A DNA stretch of 64,000 nucleotides from Hyphomonadaceae bacterium (GTDB lineage Bacteria; Pseudomonadota; Alphaproteobacteria; Caulobacterales; Aquidulcibacteraceae): NCBI GenBank assembly GCA_019636095.1, contig JAHBYF010000002.1, positions 310,001-374,000 of the forward strand, written 5' to 3'. How positions within the stretch are numbered: the first letter of the stretch is position 1; every line of letters begins with the position of its first letter. A program made the position numbers and the translations under genes. Positions 37,388-46,574 of the stretch are shown piece after piece. The notes under the pieces were generated by a model that searched no databases, was not told where the DNA came from, and saw only the letters and a list, made by a program, of their open reading frames with translations.

Positions 37388-38134
37388 TTATTGGTCGGGA
37401 CCGGCGCGCTCACGCCGCACTACAGCAACGCCGTCAGTAGCAGTGTTGCTCGATTCGGTGGCGAGCTGGTTATCGGTTGTGAGATCGATCCCGCCGACCG
37501 CGCCGTTCGATGTCGCCGCAGGAGGCGGCGTTTGGCGTTGTGCGGTCTGCGTGCTCGCCGCCGGAGTCGTTTGCGGGGCGGAACGTTGTGGGGTGGTCGT
37601 AGGCGCGGAGCGCTGAGCAGCGCCAGTGCTCGCCGGCGTGAGCTGACGCTGTGTGACGGCGGCTTCCTGTGTCGCGTGATTTTCGATGGGGCCAGCGCGC
37701 GTGGTTGCGGCGGCAGGCGGAGGCGGCGTGGCGGCTGCGGCCTCGCTCGGCCCCAGCGATACCAGTTGGTTTGGCGTGTCAGCGCGGCCCTCGGTCGGGT
37801 CGGGCGCGGTATCGGGCGTTTCAGCCGGCGCTTCGGTTGTAGCCGGGGCTGTCGTAGCGGGCGCACTCTGAGTCGCGGGCAGCAAGTCCATGACTGAACG
37901 ACCGCCGGTGCTTGCCGCCCCCGAGAGCATCGTGAGGATCAACGACGTCACGATAAAGAATCCGCCAGCGACTGATGTCATCTTGGCGAGGGCGTCCGCC
38001 GCGCCGCGACCGCTCATCAACGCGCCGCCGCCGCCGCCCATGCCGAGCGCGCCGCCCTCAGAGCGCTGCAAGAGGACAAGCCCGATGAGGCATGCGCAGA
38101 CGACCAAATGGATAGTGAGAACGACCATTCCCAT
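37388..38134 (-). CDS. secG: SecG with long low-complexity C-terminus
   Basis: Preprotein translocase subunit of SecYEG. The first 80 residues are a standard SecG: two membrane helices (about 2-22 and 55-75) around LLQRSEGGALGMGGGGG and RGAADALAKMTSVAGGFFI. The remaining 165 residues are Pro/Ala/Thr/Gln-rich without hydrophobic segments, about twice the length of a normal SecG tail. Alphaproteobacterial SecG tails are often extended, but this one is extreme. The tail is coded in-frame without a stop and with the usual codon bias. It lies between tpiA and pyrG. Confidence 0.92.
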   Translation of the reverse strand: MGMVVLTIHLVVCACLIGLVLLQRSEGGALGMGGGGGALMSGRGAADALAKMTSVAGGFFIVTSLILTMLSGAASTGGRSVMDLLPATQSAPATTAPATTEAPAETPDTAPDPTEGRADTPNQLVSLGPSEAAAATPPPPAAATTRAGPIENHATQEAAVTQRQLTPASTGAAQRSAPTTTPQRSAPQTTPAASTQTAQRQTPPPAATSNGAVGGIDLTTDNQLATESSNTATDGVAVVRRERAGPDQ

Positions 38135-38247
38135 GTTTCTTGCCCGTCTCCCACGCGCCGCTGCGCTCGCGCCTCAACATGGGCGCGCGCGAAAGGGCGC
38201 TCAATAGCTTAGGCCCACACTAAACACCAGCCTGCCGCAGTGCATCC

Positions 38248-39009
38248 CTACACCGCAGCCGGATGACCTAAAATTATGGCCGCAAAGTCAGACGCTTTCA
38301 GGCTCGCACGCCCAACAAGGGCGCCGTCTACACCCTCGACGGTGAATATCTCCCCCGCATTCTTCGGTCCGACCGACCCGCCATATAAAATACGGGTTTC
38401 ATTCGCCTGGCCGCCGAACTGTTGCGTCAATGTCTCGCGAACAAGCGAGTGAACGTCGCCGATTTCGGAGAGCGTTGGCGTTGAATTGCCGCCAATCGCC
38501 CAAACCGGTTCGTAGGCGACAGCAAACGTCCCGCCGCCCTGCCCCGGCGCGCTTGCTTTCACCTGCCGGCTGACGATCTCTGCAACGCGCCCTGCAGCTC
38601 GCTCAGCATGGGTTTCACCAACGCACACAATCGGGACGAGGCCAGCCAGGATGGCTGCTTCAGCCTTCTGACGCACGAGGTCATCGGTTTCTTGGTGGTT
38701 CTGGCGGCGCTCCGAGTGCCCGACGATGACGTACTTGGCGCCCACATCCGCCAGCATCGCCGCACTGACTTCGCCGGTTTTGGCGGCGTCGGCAGCGCTC
38801 GGGCTGCAATCTTGACCGCCAACCAGGAGCGACTTTCCGCGCATTTGCCAGGCTGCAGGGGCAATCAGGACCGCAGGCGGGCAGACGAGCACATCAATCT
38901 TGTCGACCGCCGGGCCAATCGTTTCGGCCAGTACGCCAATTTCGGCCAAATCTGTATTGCGGCCAAACATCTTCCAGTTTCCCGCGATCAGCGGCTTCCG
39001 CGAGGCCAT
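38248..39009 (-). CDS. tpiA: Triosephosphate isomerase
   Basis: 253-residue glycolytic isomerase. Motifs: LIAGNWKM (active-site Asn/Lys), VIVGHSERRQNHQETD (catalytic His), AYEPVWAIGGNSTPT (catalytic Glu), LYGGSVGPKNAGEIF. The loop SERRQNHQETD replaces the more usual SERRxxFGETD. ATG 39009 is chosen because homology begins five codons later; the frame is open to 39120. Divergent from the PpiD-like gene across about 100 bases that include a GC-rich palindromic stretch (39020-39055). Confidence 0.97.
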   Translation of the reverse strand: MASRKPLIAGNWKMFGRNTDLAEIGVLAETIGPAVDKIDVLVCPPAVLIAPAAWQMRGKSLLVGGQDCSPSAADAAKTGEVSAAMLADVGAKYVIVGHSERRQNHQETDDLVRQKAEAAILAGLVPIVCVGETHAERAAGRVAEIVSRQVKASAPGQGGGTFAVAYEPVWAIGGNSTPTLSEIGDVHSLVRETLTQQFGGQANETRILYGGSVGPKNAGEIFTVEGVDGALVGRASLKASDFAAIILGHPAAV

Positions 39010-39108
39010 GCTTTCTCCCTTTGGTAGCGCCGCTGCGGCGGCTTGCGGCAATTGCCCCGCTCGGGGGCCGTCTCTATGGTCCGCCGCTTCACGCATACGG
39101 AACCACTC

Positions 39109-41064
39109 ATGCTTCTGCAATTTCGGAATATCACCCGTGGCTGGATTGCGACCATCATCGTCGCCCTCGTTGGTTTAGCCACAGTCTTGTTCCTCATCCC
39201 TCAGAACGGGCTCAACCTCGGCGGCAATACCGCCGTCGCCAATGTTGGCGGGCGCAACATCACACCGCCGGAACTCACGCGCGAGCTTGAACTCACGCTG
39301 CAGCGGGAGCGGCAGAACGGCAACAATCTGAGCCAGCAGGACGCCATCGACGCAGGTTACCATCGCAGCCTGCTTGAGCGGATGATCAGCCGCGTGGCGA
39401 TGTATGTCTACGCCGACAGGATCGGCGTGAGCGCCAGCGACAAGCAGGTGCGCGATCAAATCAATTCAATACCAGCGGTGCACAACGCAGTTACAGGCGC
39501 GTTTGACGAGACCGCATATGACAACTTCCTAGCCCAAATGCGCTATTCTCAACCTGAGTTCGAGCGGGACGTGCGCGGTGACCTCACTACCCAGATGGTG
39601 GCGCAATCATTGTTGGCGGGGGTGCGTGCGCCGACGAGTTTTGGCGCCTTGACGTACGCCTACGACGCCGAAACGCGGGTGATTTCCCTCGCCGAGGTCC
39701 CCGCATCCGCCGCTGGCGCAATCCCGCAACCTAACGACGCTCAGATTCAAGCCTTCTACGAGGACAACCAGCAACGGCTGCGGCTGCCGGAATTTCGGGT
39801 GCTGACACTGGTTTATGCGCGCCCGAGCGATTTTGTGGCGCGCGCCCAGATTCCCGAAGAGCGTATACGCGAAGAATTTGACGCGCGCGCACCTGCCATG
39901 ACACGCCCAGAAACCCGCACCTATGTACGGATAGCCGCCAACAACGAGGCGCAAGCCAATGAAGTGGCGCAGCGCATAAATCGAGGCGAAGCGCCCGCTG
40001 CTGTCGCTCAGGCGTTGAGTTTGCAGATTACCCGCGGCGAAGACCAGGCGCGCGCGCAAGTGCCCGATCAAGAGGCGGCGGCTGCGGTGTTCAGCGCGCA
40101 GGTTCGTGGGCCCGCGATCGTTGCACACAGTTCGCTCACGCCATTCATCGTGGTGCGCGTGGAGAACTCCACTCCGGGAGTTACGCCGAACTATGCCGAA
40201 CATCACGACGAAATTCGCACAGCCTTAGCCGCCGATCAGGCACAAGACCTGATGAATGCAGCGGTTTCAGCCTTCGAGGACGCCCGTTCAGCTGGCGCGA
40301 GCTTGGCGGAGGCGGCGCATCAGAGCGGCCTCACGTCCGTCACTTTGCCGCCGGTCGAAGCTCAGGGGCGCACGCAACAGGGTCAACCCATTGAAGGCGC
40401 TGCTGACATGGCAAGCCTGCTCACAAGCGCCTTTGCAACACCAGAAGGCGAGGCGACCGACTTCGAAAGCGTTGGAGACGCAGACGTCATCGCTGGCGTC
40501 GACCGTATCATTCCGGCGAGCGTACGGCCGCTGGAAGAAGTCCGGGCCGACCTCGTGCAAGCTTGGATTCAGCGCGAACGCAGCACGCGCTTACGCGAAT
40601 TGGCGGACACCATGACCACCGCCCTCAACAACGGCCAATCGTTCGCAACAGTGGTGAGTGCTCAGCACGCGCGCATGATCGCCAGGTCACAGACAATCGA
40701 TCGACGCTCTGCGGTTCAGAGACTGCCGCAGAGCCTTGCCGCGCAAATCTTCGCAGGCGCGGAAGGCGCCCCTGCTCACATAGTCGGCGATGGCATTTTG
40801 TTCGCAGTCGTCGAACACATCAATCGTCCGGACATCGCGACGGTGGACCCTCAAGTTCTAGAATCGATGCGGCTCTATGCCGAGCGGCCTTGCATGCCGC
40901 AGGCGCTGCAAGCTGGAGCGCCGCCGATGTGCGGTATGAGCACCAGCGTCTTCGAAGCACTTCAGAGTGAGGTCGTAACCGCCGCCAATCCGCGTCGTAA
41001 TGACAACGTGATCGATCGCGTCTATCGGCCGAGCAACGCCACGGAAGAAGCCGCCCAACAATGA
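39109..41064 (+). CDS. PpiD/SurA-like periplasmic foldase (SurA_N domain)
   Basis: 651 residues. One N-terminal membrane helix (about 13-33), then a SurA_N-type domain (VGGRNITPPELTRELELTLQ; residues about 45-200) and a parvulin-like region (about 230-400) that is poorly conserved. Such proteins are anchored chaperones at the Sec exit. It is larger and more degenerate than E. coli PpiD, so isomerase activity is uncertain. I chose ATG 39109 (MLLQFRNITRG); the frame is open from 39043. It overlaps trpE by four bases (ATGA). Confidence 0.88.
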   Translation: MLLQFRNITRGWIATIIVALVGLATVLFLIPQNGLNLGGNTAVANVGGRNITPPELTRELELTLQRERQNGNNLSQQDAIDAGYHRSLLERMISRVAMYVYADRIGVSASDKQVRDQINSIPAVHNAVTGAFDETAYDNFLAQMRYSQPEFERDVRGDLTTQMVAQSLLAGVRAPTSFGALTYAYDAETRVISLAEVPASAAGAIPQPNDAQIQAFYEDNQQRLRLPEFRVLTLVYARPSDFVARAQIPEERIREEFDARAPAMTRPETRTYVRIAANNEAQANEVAQRINRGEAPAAVAQALSLQITRGEDQARAQVPDQEAAAAVFSAQVRGPAIVAHSSLTPFIVVRVENSTPGVTPNYAEHHDEIRTALAADQAQDLMNAAVSAFEDARSAGASLAEAAHQSGLTSVTLPPVEAQGRTQQGQPIEGAADMASLLTSAFATPEGEATDFESVGDADVIAGVDRIIPASVRPLEEVRADLVQAWIQRERSTRLRELADTMTTALNNGQSFATVVSAQHARMIARSQTIDRRSAVQRLPQSLAAQIFAGAEGAPAHIVGDGILFAVVEHINRPDIATVDPQVLESMRLYAERPCMPQALQAGAPPMCGMSTSVFEALQSEVVTAANPRRNDNVIDRVYRPSNATEEAAQQ

Positions 41065-42608
41065 GTCAGACCGAGCCGGCGTTAGAACCGGCGCCGGCCG
41101 ATTTTGCCGCTGCGCACGCACGGGGCGGCGGAGTCGTCTGGATGAAACGCGTCTCCGATTTGGAGACGCCGGTTTCGGCCATGCTAAAATTGGGAGCGGA
41201 CAAGCCTGGTTCGTTTCTGCTCGAAAGCGTGCAAGGCGGAGATTTCCGCGGACGCTATTCAATTATTGGCCTCAAGCCTGATTTAGTCTGGCGCGTGCGC
41301 GATGGTCGCGCTGAAACCAGTCGAGGCGGATTTGGTCAAAGTGCGTTCCGCGCGCAGCGCGACGCGCCGTTGAAGAGCTTGCGTAAGCTACTGGCGAAAT
41401 CCGCACTGGAATTGCCGCCTCACCTGCCACCGATGGCGGCGGGTCTGTTTGGCTATCTCGGCTACGACATGGTGCGTTTGGTGGAGCGGTTGCCGGAGAA
41501 AACCGCCGATCCAATCGGCACGCCAGAGGCGCTGCTCGTAAGGCCAACGGTTGTAGCGGTGTTCGATAACGTCACAGGCGAGATCACGCTGATCACGCCA
41601 GCGCGTAAACGCGCCCGACAAGACGCGGAAGCAGCCTATGCAGCGGCGCGCGCACGGCTTGAGCGCGTCTGGCGCCAACTGCGGCGACCGTTGCGGAAGC
41701 AAAGCGGGGGCAGCGAGTCGCCGGAAACAGCGGCGCCACGCTCCAACACAACGCCGGAAGCGTATCGAGCGCTGGTTGAGAGGTGCAAAACCTATTGTCG
41801 TGCTGGCGATGTCTTTCAGGTCGTCCCAAGCCAACGCTTCTCCGCACCGCTCGATGCGCCGCCGTTTGCCCTCTATCGGTCGCTACGTCGGCTAAACCCC
41901 TCGCCTTTCCTCTATTATTTGAACTTCGCCGACTTTGCCGTTGTGGGTTCGAGTCCGGAAATTCTCGTGCGCAAGCGCAGCGACACCGTCACGATCCGTC
42001 CGATCGCAGGCACTCGGCCGCGCGGAACCACGCCCGCGCAAGATCAAGCGCTCGAAGAAGAGCTGCTCGCTGATCCAAAGGAACGCGCGGAGCATCTGAT
42101 GCTGGTCGATTTGGCGCGCAACGACTTGGGGCGCGTGGCGGTGCGCGGCGCCAAACGCGGCTCAAACGCAGCGACTGCAAACGCTGGCTCGGCGCACGTC
42201 CGGGTGACAGAGGCCTTTACGATCGAACGCTACAGTCACGTGATGCACATCGTCTCCAATGTTGAGGGCGAATTGGCCGGTGGGTTGACCGCGCTTGATG
42301 CGTTGCTCGCTGGCTTTCCTCACGGAACGGTCACGGGCGCCCCAAAAATCCGCGCCATGGAAATCATCAATGAGGTCGAGCCGCACAAGCGCGGCATCTA
42401 CGCGGGTGGCGTCGGCTATTTCGGCGCGGGCGGCGACATGGACACGTGCATCGCGCTGCGCACAGCGGTGGTGAAGGACGGAATGTTGTATGTGCAAGCC
42501 GGCGGCGGCGTTGTGCTCGACAGCGATCCGGAACTTGAATTGCAGGAAACGCTGCACAAGTCGCGCGCGTTGTTTCGCGCGGCCAGTGAAGCTTGGCGTT
42601 ATTCGTAG
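41061..42608 (+). CDS. trpE: Anthranilate synthase component I
   Basis: 515-residue chorismate-using subunit of anthranilate synthase. Motifs include SFLLESVQGGDFRGRYSIIG (tryptophan-inhibition site region), ILVRKRSDTVTIRPIAGTRPRG, DLARNDLGRVA and FPHGTVTGAPKIRAME. It overlaps the foldase gene by four bases and is separated from trpGDC by an unrelated secreted-protein gene and a terminator. I see no leader peptide or attenuator. Confidence 0.97.
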   Translation: MSQTEPALEPAPADFAAAHARGGGVVWMKRVSDLETPVSAMLKLGADKPGSFLLESVQGGDFRGRYSIIGLKPDLVWRVRDGRAETSRGGFGQSAFRAQRDAPLKSLRKLLAKSALELPPHLPPMAAGLFGYLGYDMVRLVERLPEKTADPIGTPEALLVRPTVVAVFDNVTGEITLITPARKRARQDAEAAYAAARARLERVWRQLRRPLRKQSGGSESPETAAPRSNTTPEAYRALVERCKTYCRAGDVFQVVPSQRFSAPLDAPPFALYRSLRRLNPSPFLYYLNFADFAVVGSSPEILVRKRSDTVTIRPIAGTRPRGTTPAQDQALEEELLADPKERAEHLMLVDLARNDLGRVAVRGAKRGSNAATANAGSAHVRVTEAFTIERYSHVMHIVSNVEGELAGGLTALDALLAGFPHGTVTGAPKIRAMEIINEVEPHKRGIYAGGVGYFGAGGDMDTCIALRTAVVKDGMLYVQAGGGVVLDSDPELELQETLHKSRALFRAASEAWRYS

Positions 42609-42692
42609 CGCGAAGTTCCGCACTTACGGTCATTTAAGTGAGGTTCCGTGGCGCCGAACTCCATCGGAGCGCGTTGTTATGCGTGCTTTCAA

Positions 42693-42712
42693 GCCGGAAC
42701 CTCCTTTCCGGC
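42693..42712 (+). promoter_or_regulatory. Hairpin before the Ala/Thr-rich secreted protein gene
   Basis: GCCGGAA, loop CCTCCT, TTCCGGC: a perfect seven-pair stem just upstream of the GGAG and start codon at 42731. No T-tract follows. It may affect translation or stability of the downstream message. Confidence 0.35.
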
Positions 42713-42730
42713 GTTCTCGGAGACAATCGA

Positions 42731-43279
42731 ATGAAGAAGCTTCTCATCGCATCAGTAGCGACGGCCGCACTTGCCATAGCGTTGCCGGCGACCGCGCAGA
42801 TTACTGGCTCGCTGACCAGCGAAGCACAGGCTCAGGCGAATACTGCGACGGTGACGAATCCGGCGACCGAGGCAGTCGAAGAGACCACACAACAGGCCGA
42901 GGAGACTGCGAATGCTGCAACGAGCCCTCAAACCGTGACTGGAGAGGCGAACGCCTCCACGGAAACGCCGCTGACCACGGCTCAAGCGGAAACGATGGGC
43001 ACAGTAACAACCCCTGACGCTGAACCCGCCGTCAACGCGGCAACTCGGACGGCCGAGGCCGCAGCCGAGGCAACGCCGGACGCGACAGTCAGCGCTGAAG
43101 CAACCACTTCGACCCAGGCGTCGGCCACTCCGTCACCCGCCGCACGCGCTGGTTCTGAGACATCCATCCAGACCGCGGCCAGCATGCCGGAAGCCGTGCA
43201 AGTGGCCGTAGCCGATGGTCACTACACAACCGACGATTTGAACCGCGCTCAACTCGAAGCACTTCGCGGCGGACGCTAG
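42731..43279 (+). CDS. Exported Ala/Thr-rich protein, unknown function
   Basis: 182 residues. A clear signal peptide MKKLLIASVATAALAIALPA (then TAQ) is followed by a low-complexity region rich in Ala, Thr, Glu and Pro (about 24-150) and a short conserved-looking end (VQVAVADGHYTTDDLNRAQL). GGAG at 42719-42722 supports ATG 42731. No domain recognised. It sits between trpE and trpG with a terminator after it, so it is not part of tryptophan synthesis. Confidence 0.8.
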   Translation: MKKLLIASVATAALAIALPATAQITGSLTSEAQAQANTATVTNPATEAVEETTQQAEETANAATSPQTVTGEANASTETPLTTAQAETMGTVTTPDAEPAVNAATRTAEAAAEATPDATVSAEATTSTQASATPSPAARAGSETSIQTAASMPEAVQVAVADGHYTTDDLNRAQLEALRGGR

Positions 43280-43305
43280 ATAAGCGGCAAAATTCGCTGA
43301 AAGGG

Positions 43306-43336
43306 ATGGCGAGGCTGATTGGCCTCGCCATTTCCT
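43306..43336 (+). terminator. Intrinsic terminator after the secreted protein gene
   Basis: ATGGCGAGGC, loop TGATTG, GCCTCGCCAT, then TTCCTT. A perfect ten-pair stem with a short T-rich tail 27 bases after the stop codon. It separates the trpE part from trpGDC. Confidence 0.75.
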
Positions 43337-43455
43337 TCGGCGCGGCGCTGGACTATAGGTTGCGGCGTATGAGCATTTGGCTGGCCTCCGCACGATGGCG
43401 CGTTTGACGACGCTTTGAACCCGATCGTCTTACGTTAGCCTGAGGCCGCTGCCCC

Positions 43456-44031
43456 ATGATCCTCGTCATCGATAACTACGACAGCTTTGTTTACAACCTC
43501 GTCCACTACGTCGAGGATTTCGGCGTTCGGGCGGAAGTCGTTCGTAACGACGCTCTCTCCGTTGCGGACGTGCTGAAGAAAAAGCCAAAGGCGGTGATAC
43601 TTTCGCCTGGCCCCCGCACCCCCAAAGAAGCGGGCATCTGTCTGGATCTGTTGGCGAAGGCGCCCGATGATCTGCCGATGTTCGGCGTCTGCTTGGGCCA
43701 CCAAGCAATGGGGCAAGCCTACGGTGGCGACGTCGTTAGCGCGCGAGAGATCATGCACGGCAAGGTCTCAGAGGTAACGCATGGCGACCGTGGCTTGTTT
43801 CGCGGCCTCCCCTCACCATTCCGCGCAACACGTTATCACTCATTGGCGGTGAAGCGGGCGACCTTCCCTACTGACCTTAACATCGACGCCGAGACGGCAG
43901 ACGGCGAAGTGATGGGCCTATCCCATAAGACGCGCCCGCTCTTTGGAGTGCAGTTTCATCCCGAGTCGATTGCTTCCGAGCACGGCCACGCCATCGTCGG
44001 CAACTTTCTCCACGCGGCAGGCCTGCGATGA
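43456..44031 (+). CDS. trpG: Anthranilate synthase component II (glutamine amidotransferase)
   Basis: 191-residue glutaminase subunit that delivers ammonia to TrpE. Motifs: VIDNYDSFVYNLVHYVEDFG at the N-terminus, MFGVCLGHQAMGQAYGG with the nucleophilic Cys, and GVQFHPESIAS with the His/Glu of the triad. Overlaps trpD by four bases (ATGA). Might also serve p-aminobenzoate synthesis, as some single-copy TrpG proteins do. Confidence 0.96.
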   Translation: MILVIDNYDSFVYNLVHYVEDFGVRAEVVRNDALSVADVLKKKPKAVILSPGPRTPKEAGICLDLLAKAPDDLPMFGVCLGHQAMGQAYGGDVVSAREIMHGKVSEVTHGDRGLFRGLPSPFRATRYHSLAVKRATFPTDLNIDAETADGEVMGLSHKTRPLFGVQFHPESIASEHGHAIVGNFLHAAGLR

Positions 44032-45038
44032 GCCTTGCCGCGACAATCGCCGCCTTGCGCAACAACAACTCGGTGCAAGCGTCAGACATTGATGCTGCCT
44101 TCGCTGAAATCATGGACGGCGCCGCCGCACACGATGACATCATGCACTTTCTGACTCTCACCATGCCGCTTATGGACCACGCGCCCCTTATCGCCGCAGG
44201 CGCGCGTGCACTTCGGTCGCGGATGGTGCGCGTGAACGCGCCAGCTGGCGCGATTGACGTCTGTGGCACCGGCGGCGATGGCGGCCATACGCTGAACATC
44301 TCAACCGCCGTGGCATTTGTCGTCGCCGGCTGCGGAGTGCCTGTCGCTAAACACGGCAATCGTGCAATGAGTTCTAAGTCCGGCGCAGCCGATGTGCTCG
44401 AAGCGCTCGGCGTTCGCCTCACCGCGGATGTCCCAACAATCGAACGTGCGCTGCGTGACGCTGGCTTGGCATTCCTCTTTGCGCAGAACCATCACCCGGC
44501 CATGCGGCATGTCGCGCTAGCGCGTCGGGAGCTGGGAAAACGGACGATCTTCAATCTTCTCGGGCCGCTATCAAACCCGGCGAGTGTGCGGCGCCAACTC
44601 ATGGGTGTGTTCGACGCGGCTTTCATTGTCCCCATCGCCAGCGCACTGCGCGAGCTTGGTTGCCAGAAAGCTTGGGTGGTGCATGGGGCTGGCGGATTGG
44701 ACGAACTCTCGGCCCAGCATCGAGAAGCGAACAATGTTGCTGTCTTGGAAAACGGCGCAGTGACCACTCTCCGCGCGAGCGTTGATGCTGAGATCAATCC
44801 AGACATCCGCGGCGGTACAGCGACCGAGAATGCGGCGGAAATGCGAGCTTTGCTCGTCGGCCGCGGACGACCCGGACATCGTGAGGCTGTTGTTTTGAAC
44901 GCGGCGGCAGCGCTCGTTGTGGCTGGGAAAGCGGCGGATGTGATCGACGGTCGACCGCTGGCGGAGCAATCGCTCGATTCCGGCGCCGCGCGTGCGGCGC
45001 TGGAACGGCTGATCGACGTGACGCGGAGCGCAGCATGA
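44028..45038 (+). CDS. trpD: Anthranilate phosphoribosyltransferase
   Basis: 336 residues. It transfers phosphoribosyl from PRPP to anthranilate. Motifs: [20 protein letters not shown] (PRPP/glycine-rich loop), [20 protein letters not shown] and [20 protein letters not shown]. Complete length. Four-base overlaps with trpG and trpC indicate a coupled operon. Confidence 0.97.
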   Translation: MSLAATIAALRNNNSVQASDIDAAFAEIMDGAAAHDDIMHFLTLTMPLMDHAPLIAAGARALRSRMVRVNAPAGAIDVCGTGGDGGHTLNISTAVAFVVAGCGVPVAKHGNRAMSSKSGAADVLEALGVRLTADVPTIERALRDAGLAFLFAQNHHPAMRHVALARRELGKRTIFNLLGPLSNPASVRRQLMGVFDAAFIVPIASALRELGCQKAWVVHGAGGLDELSAQHREANNVAVLENGAVTTLRASVDAEINPDIRGGTATENAAEMRALLVGRGRPGHREAVVLNAAAALVVAGKAADVIDGRPLAEQSLDSGAARAALERLIDVTRSAA

Positions 45039-45814
45039 GCGTGCTTGACCGAATTCTGACCTATAAGCGCGACGAAGTCGCCGCGCGTAAGTTGGCGCGT
45101 TCTCAGATCGAGCTCGATGTCGCCATCCGCCGGCAAGGGCCGGCGCGCGGGTTCGCGCGGGCGCTACGCGAAACGGAGGGACCTGCCCTCATTGCAGAGA
45201 TCAAGAAGGCTAGCCCGTCAAAAGGCGTCATCCGCGCAGACTTCGATCCACCCACGCTCGCGCGTGCCTACAATGCGGGTGGCGCAGCCTGTCTCTCGGT
45301 TCTGACCGACGCACCAAGTTTTCAGGGACACGAGGACTACCTCATTGCCGCTCGGAAGACGTGCGATCTGCCTGCGCTGCGGAAGGATTTCATCATCGAC
45401 CAGTGGCAAGTCTTGGAGAGCCGCGCCATCGGCGCCGACGCCATTCTCATCATCATGGCCGCTGTCGATGATGCACTGGCTTCAGATCTGAACGACGTCA
45501 CTGGTTTGCTTGGTATGGATGCACTTGTTGAAGTTCACGATGAACTTGAAATGGCGCGCGCTTTGAAACTTGGTTTCAAACTCATCGGCATAAACAATCG
45601 ATCACTTGCAACGTTCGAGACAGACTTGGCGGTGACCGAAAAGCTAGCCGCAATGGCGCCGCCTGACGTGCTGCTTGTGTCGGAGTCTGGCATCGCAACC
45701 CACGCCGACATCGCGCGGCTCACCAGAATAGGCGCCCGTGCGTTCCTCGTTGGCGAGAGTTTGATGCGCTGCGAAGACGTCGAAGCAGCCACCCGCACAC
45801 TACTTGGTCGTTAA
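45035..45814 (+). CDS. trpC: Indole-3-glycerol phosphate synthase
   Basis: 259 residues. TIM barrel that closes the indole ring of CdRP. Motifs: [20 protein letters not shown] (catalytic Lys), [12 protein letters not shown] (catalytic Lys), [19 protein letters not shown] and [17 protein letters not shown]. The fused TrpF domain of enteric bacteria is absent, as usual here. Last trp gene; lexA follows after 71 bases. Confidence 0.97.
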   Translation: MSVLDRILTYKRDEVAARKLARSQIELDVAIRRQGPARGFARALRETEGPALIAEIKKASPSKGVIRADFDPPTLARAYNAGGAACLSVLTDAPSFQGHEDYLIAARKTCDLPALRKDFIIDQWQVLESRAIGADAILIIMAAVDDALASDLNDVTGLLGMDALVEVHDELEMARALKLGFKLIGINNRSLATFETDLAVTEKLAAMAPPDVLLVSESGIATHADIARLTRIGARAFLVGESLMRCEDVEAATRTLLGR

Positions 45815-45840
45815 CTAAACTGGACTTGACCCGACTATTG

Positions 45841-45855
45841 GAACGGATATAGAAC
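45841..45855. promoter_or_regulatory. LexA operator (perfect alphaproteobacterial SOS box)
   Basis: GAACGGATATAGAAC, an exact GAAC-N7-GAAC (GTTC-N7-GTTC on the other strand). It ends 30 bases upstream of the lexA start. Indicates LexA autorepression. Confidence 0.85.
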
Positions 45856-45863
45856 ACGTCATC

Positions 45864-45878
45864 GTTCACTATTTGGTC
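45864..45878. promoter_or_regulatory. Second, imperfect LexA half-match
   Basis: GTTCACTATTTGGTC, GTTC-N7-GGTC, one mismatch from the GTTC-N7-GTTC consensus. It lies 8 bases upstream of the lexA start codon, nine bases after the perfect box, in the opposite orientation. Confidence 0.45.
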
Positions 45879-45885
45879 TCAGGTC

Positions 45886-46563
45886 ATGCTGACAGCGAAA
45901 CAAAAAGAACTGCTGCTCTACATCCACGAGCGGATCAAAGAGACAGGCGTTTCGCCTTCGTTTGACGAGATGAAGGAAGCGCTCGATTTGGCCTCCAAGT
46001 CGGGCATCCACCGGCTGATCACGGCGCTTGAGGAACGCGGGTTCCTGCGCCGCCTGCCCCATCGCGCGCGCGCGCTTGAGGTTCTGAAAATGCCGGACAG
46101 TGCGGCGACGGCCGCTCCACCTAAGGGGCGGCAATCGTTTAGACCCTCGGTCGTCGGCGAAGGCCGAACCAACGCTGGAAGCGCCGGGATCCCGATCCTG
46201 GGTCAAATCGCGGCGGGCGTGCCGATCGAGGCCATCCAATCTGAAGTTGGTCGCATCATGCCGCCGGAAGATATGTTGGGCTCTGGCGACCACTTCGCGC
46301 TTGAGGTCAAAGGTGATTCGATGATCCAGGCTGGCATTCTTGACGGCGATGTCGTGATCATCAAGCGTTCCGAGACCGCCGATAGCGGCGATATTGTCGT
46401 GGCGCTTGTCGATAACGAAGAAGCTACGCTGAAGCGTTTGCGCAAGCGCGGCAATTCAGTCGCGTTGGAAGCCGCCAACCCAGCGTATGAAACGCGAATA
46501 TTCGGCCCGGATCAGGTGCGCGTGCAGGGCAAGCTAGTGGCGATGATCCGCCGCTATTCGTAG
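45886..46563 (+). CDS. lexA: LexA repressor
   Basis: 225-residue SOS repressor and autoprotease. The N-terminal winged HTH (about 1-65) is followed by the Peptidase S24 domain. Cleavage site Ala110-Gly111 (in [11 protein letters not shown]), Ser145 (KGDSMIQAG) and Lys183 (EATLKR) form the standard self-cleavage set. Two LexA boxes, one perfect, lie directly upstream, so it represses itself. It converges with comEC. Confidence 0.97.
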   Translation: MLTAKQKELLLYIHERIKETGVSPSFDEMKEALDLASKSGIHRLITALEERGFLRRLPHRARALEVLKMPDSAATAAPPKGRQSFRPSVVGEGRTNAGSAGIPILGQIAAGVPIEAIQSEVGRIMPPEDMLGSGDHFALEVKGDSMIQAGILDGDVVIIKRSETADSGDIVVALVDNEEATLKRLRKRGNSVALEAANPAYETRIFGPDQVRVQGKLVAMIRRYS

Positions 46564-46574
46564 CGCCAATTGGG

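Noticed and set aside
41593..42180. Several long minus-strand ORFs inside trpE
   Set aside because: Antisense shadows with high Arg content; trpE itself fully explains the codon pattern.
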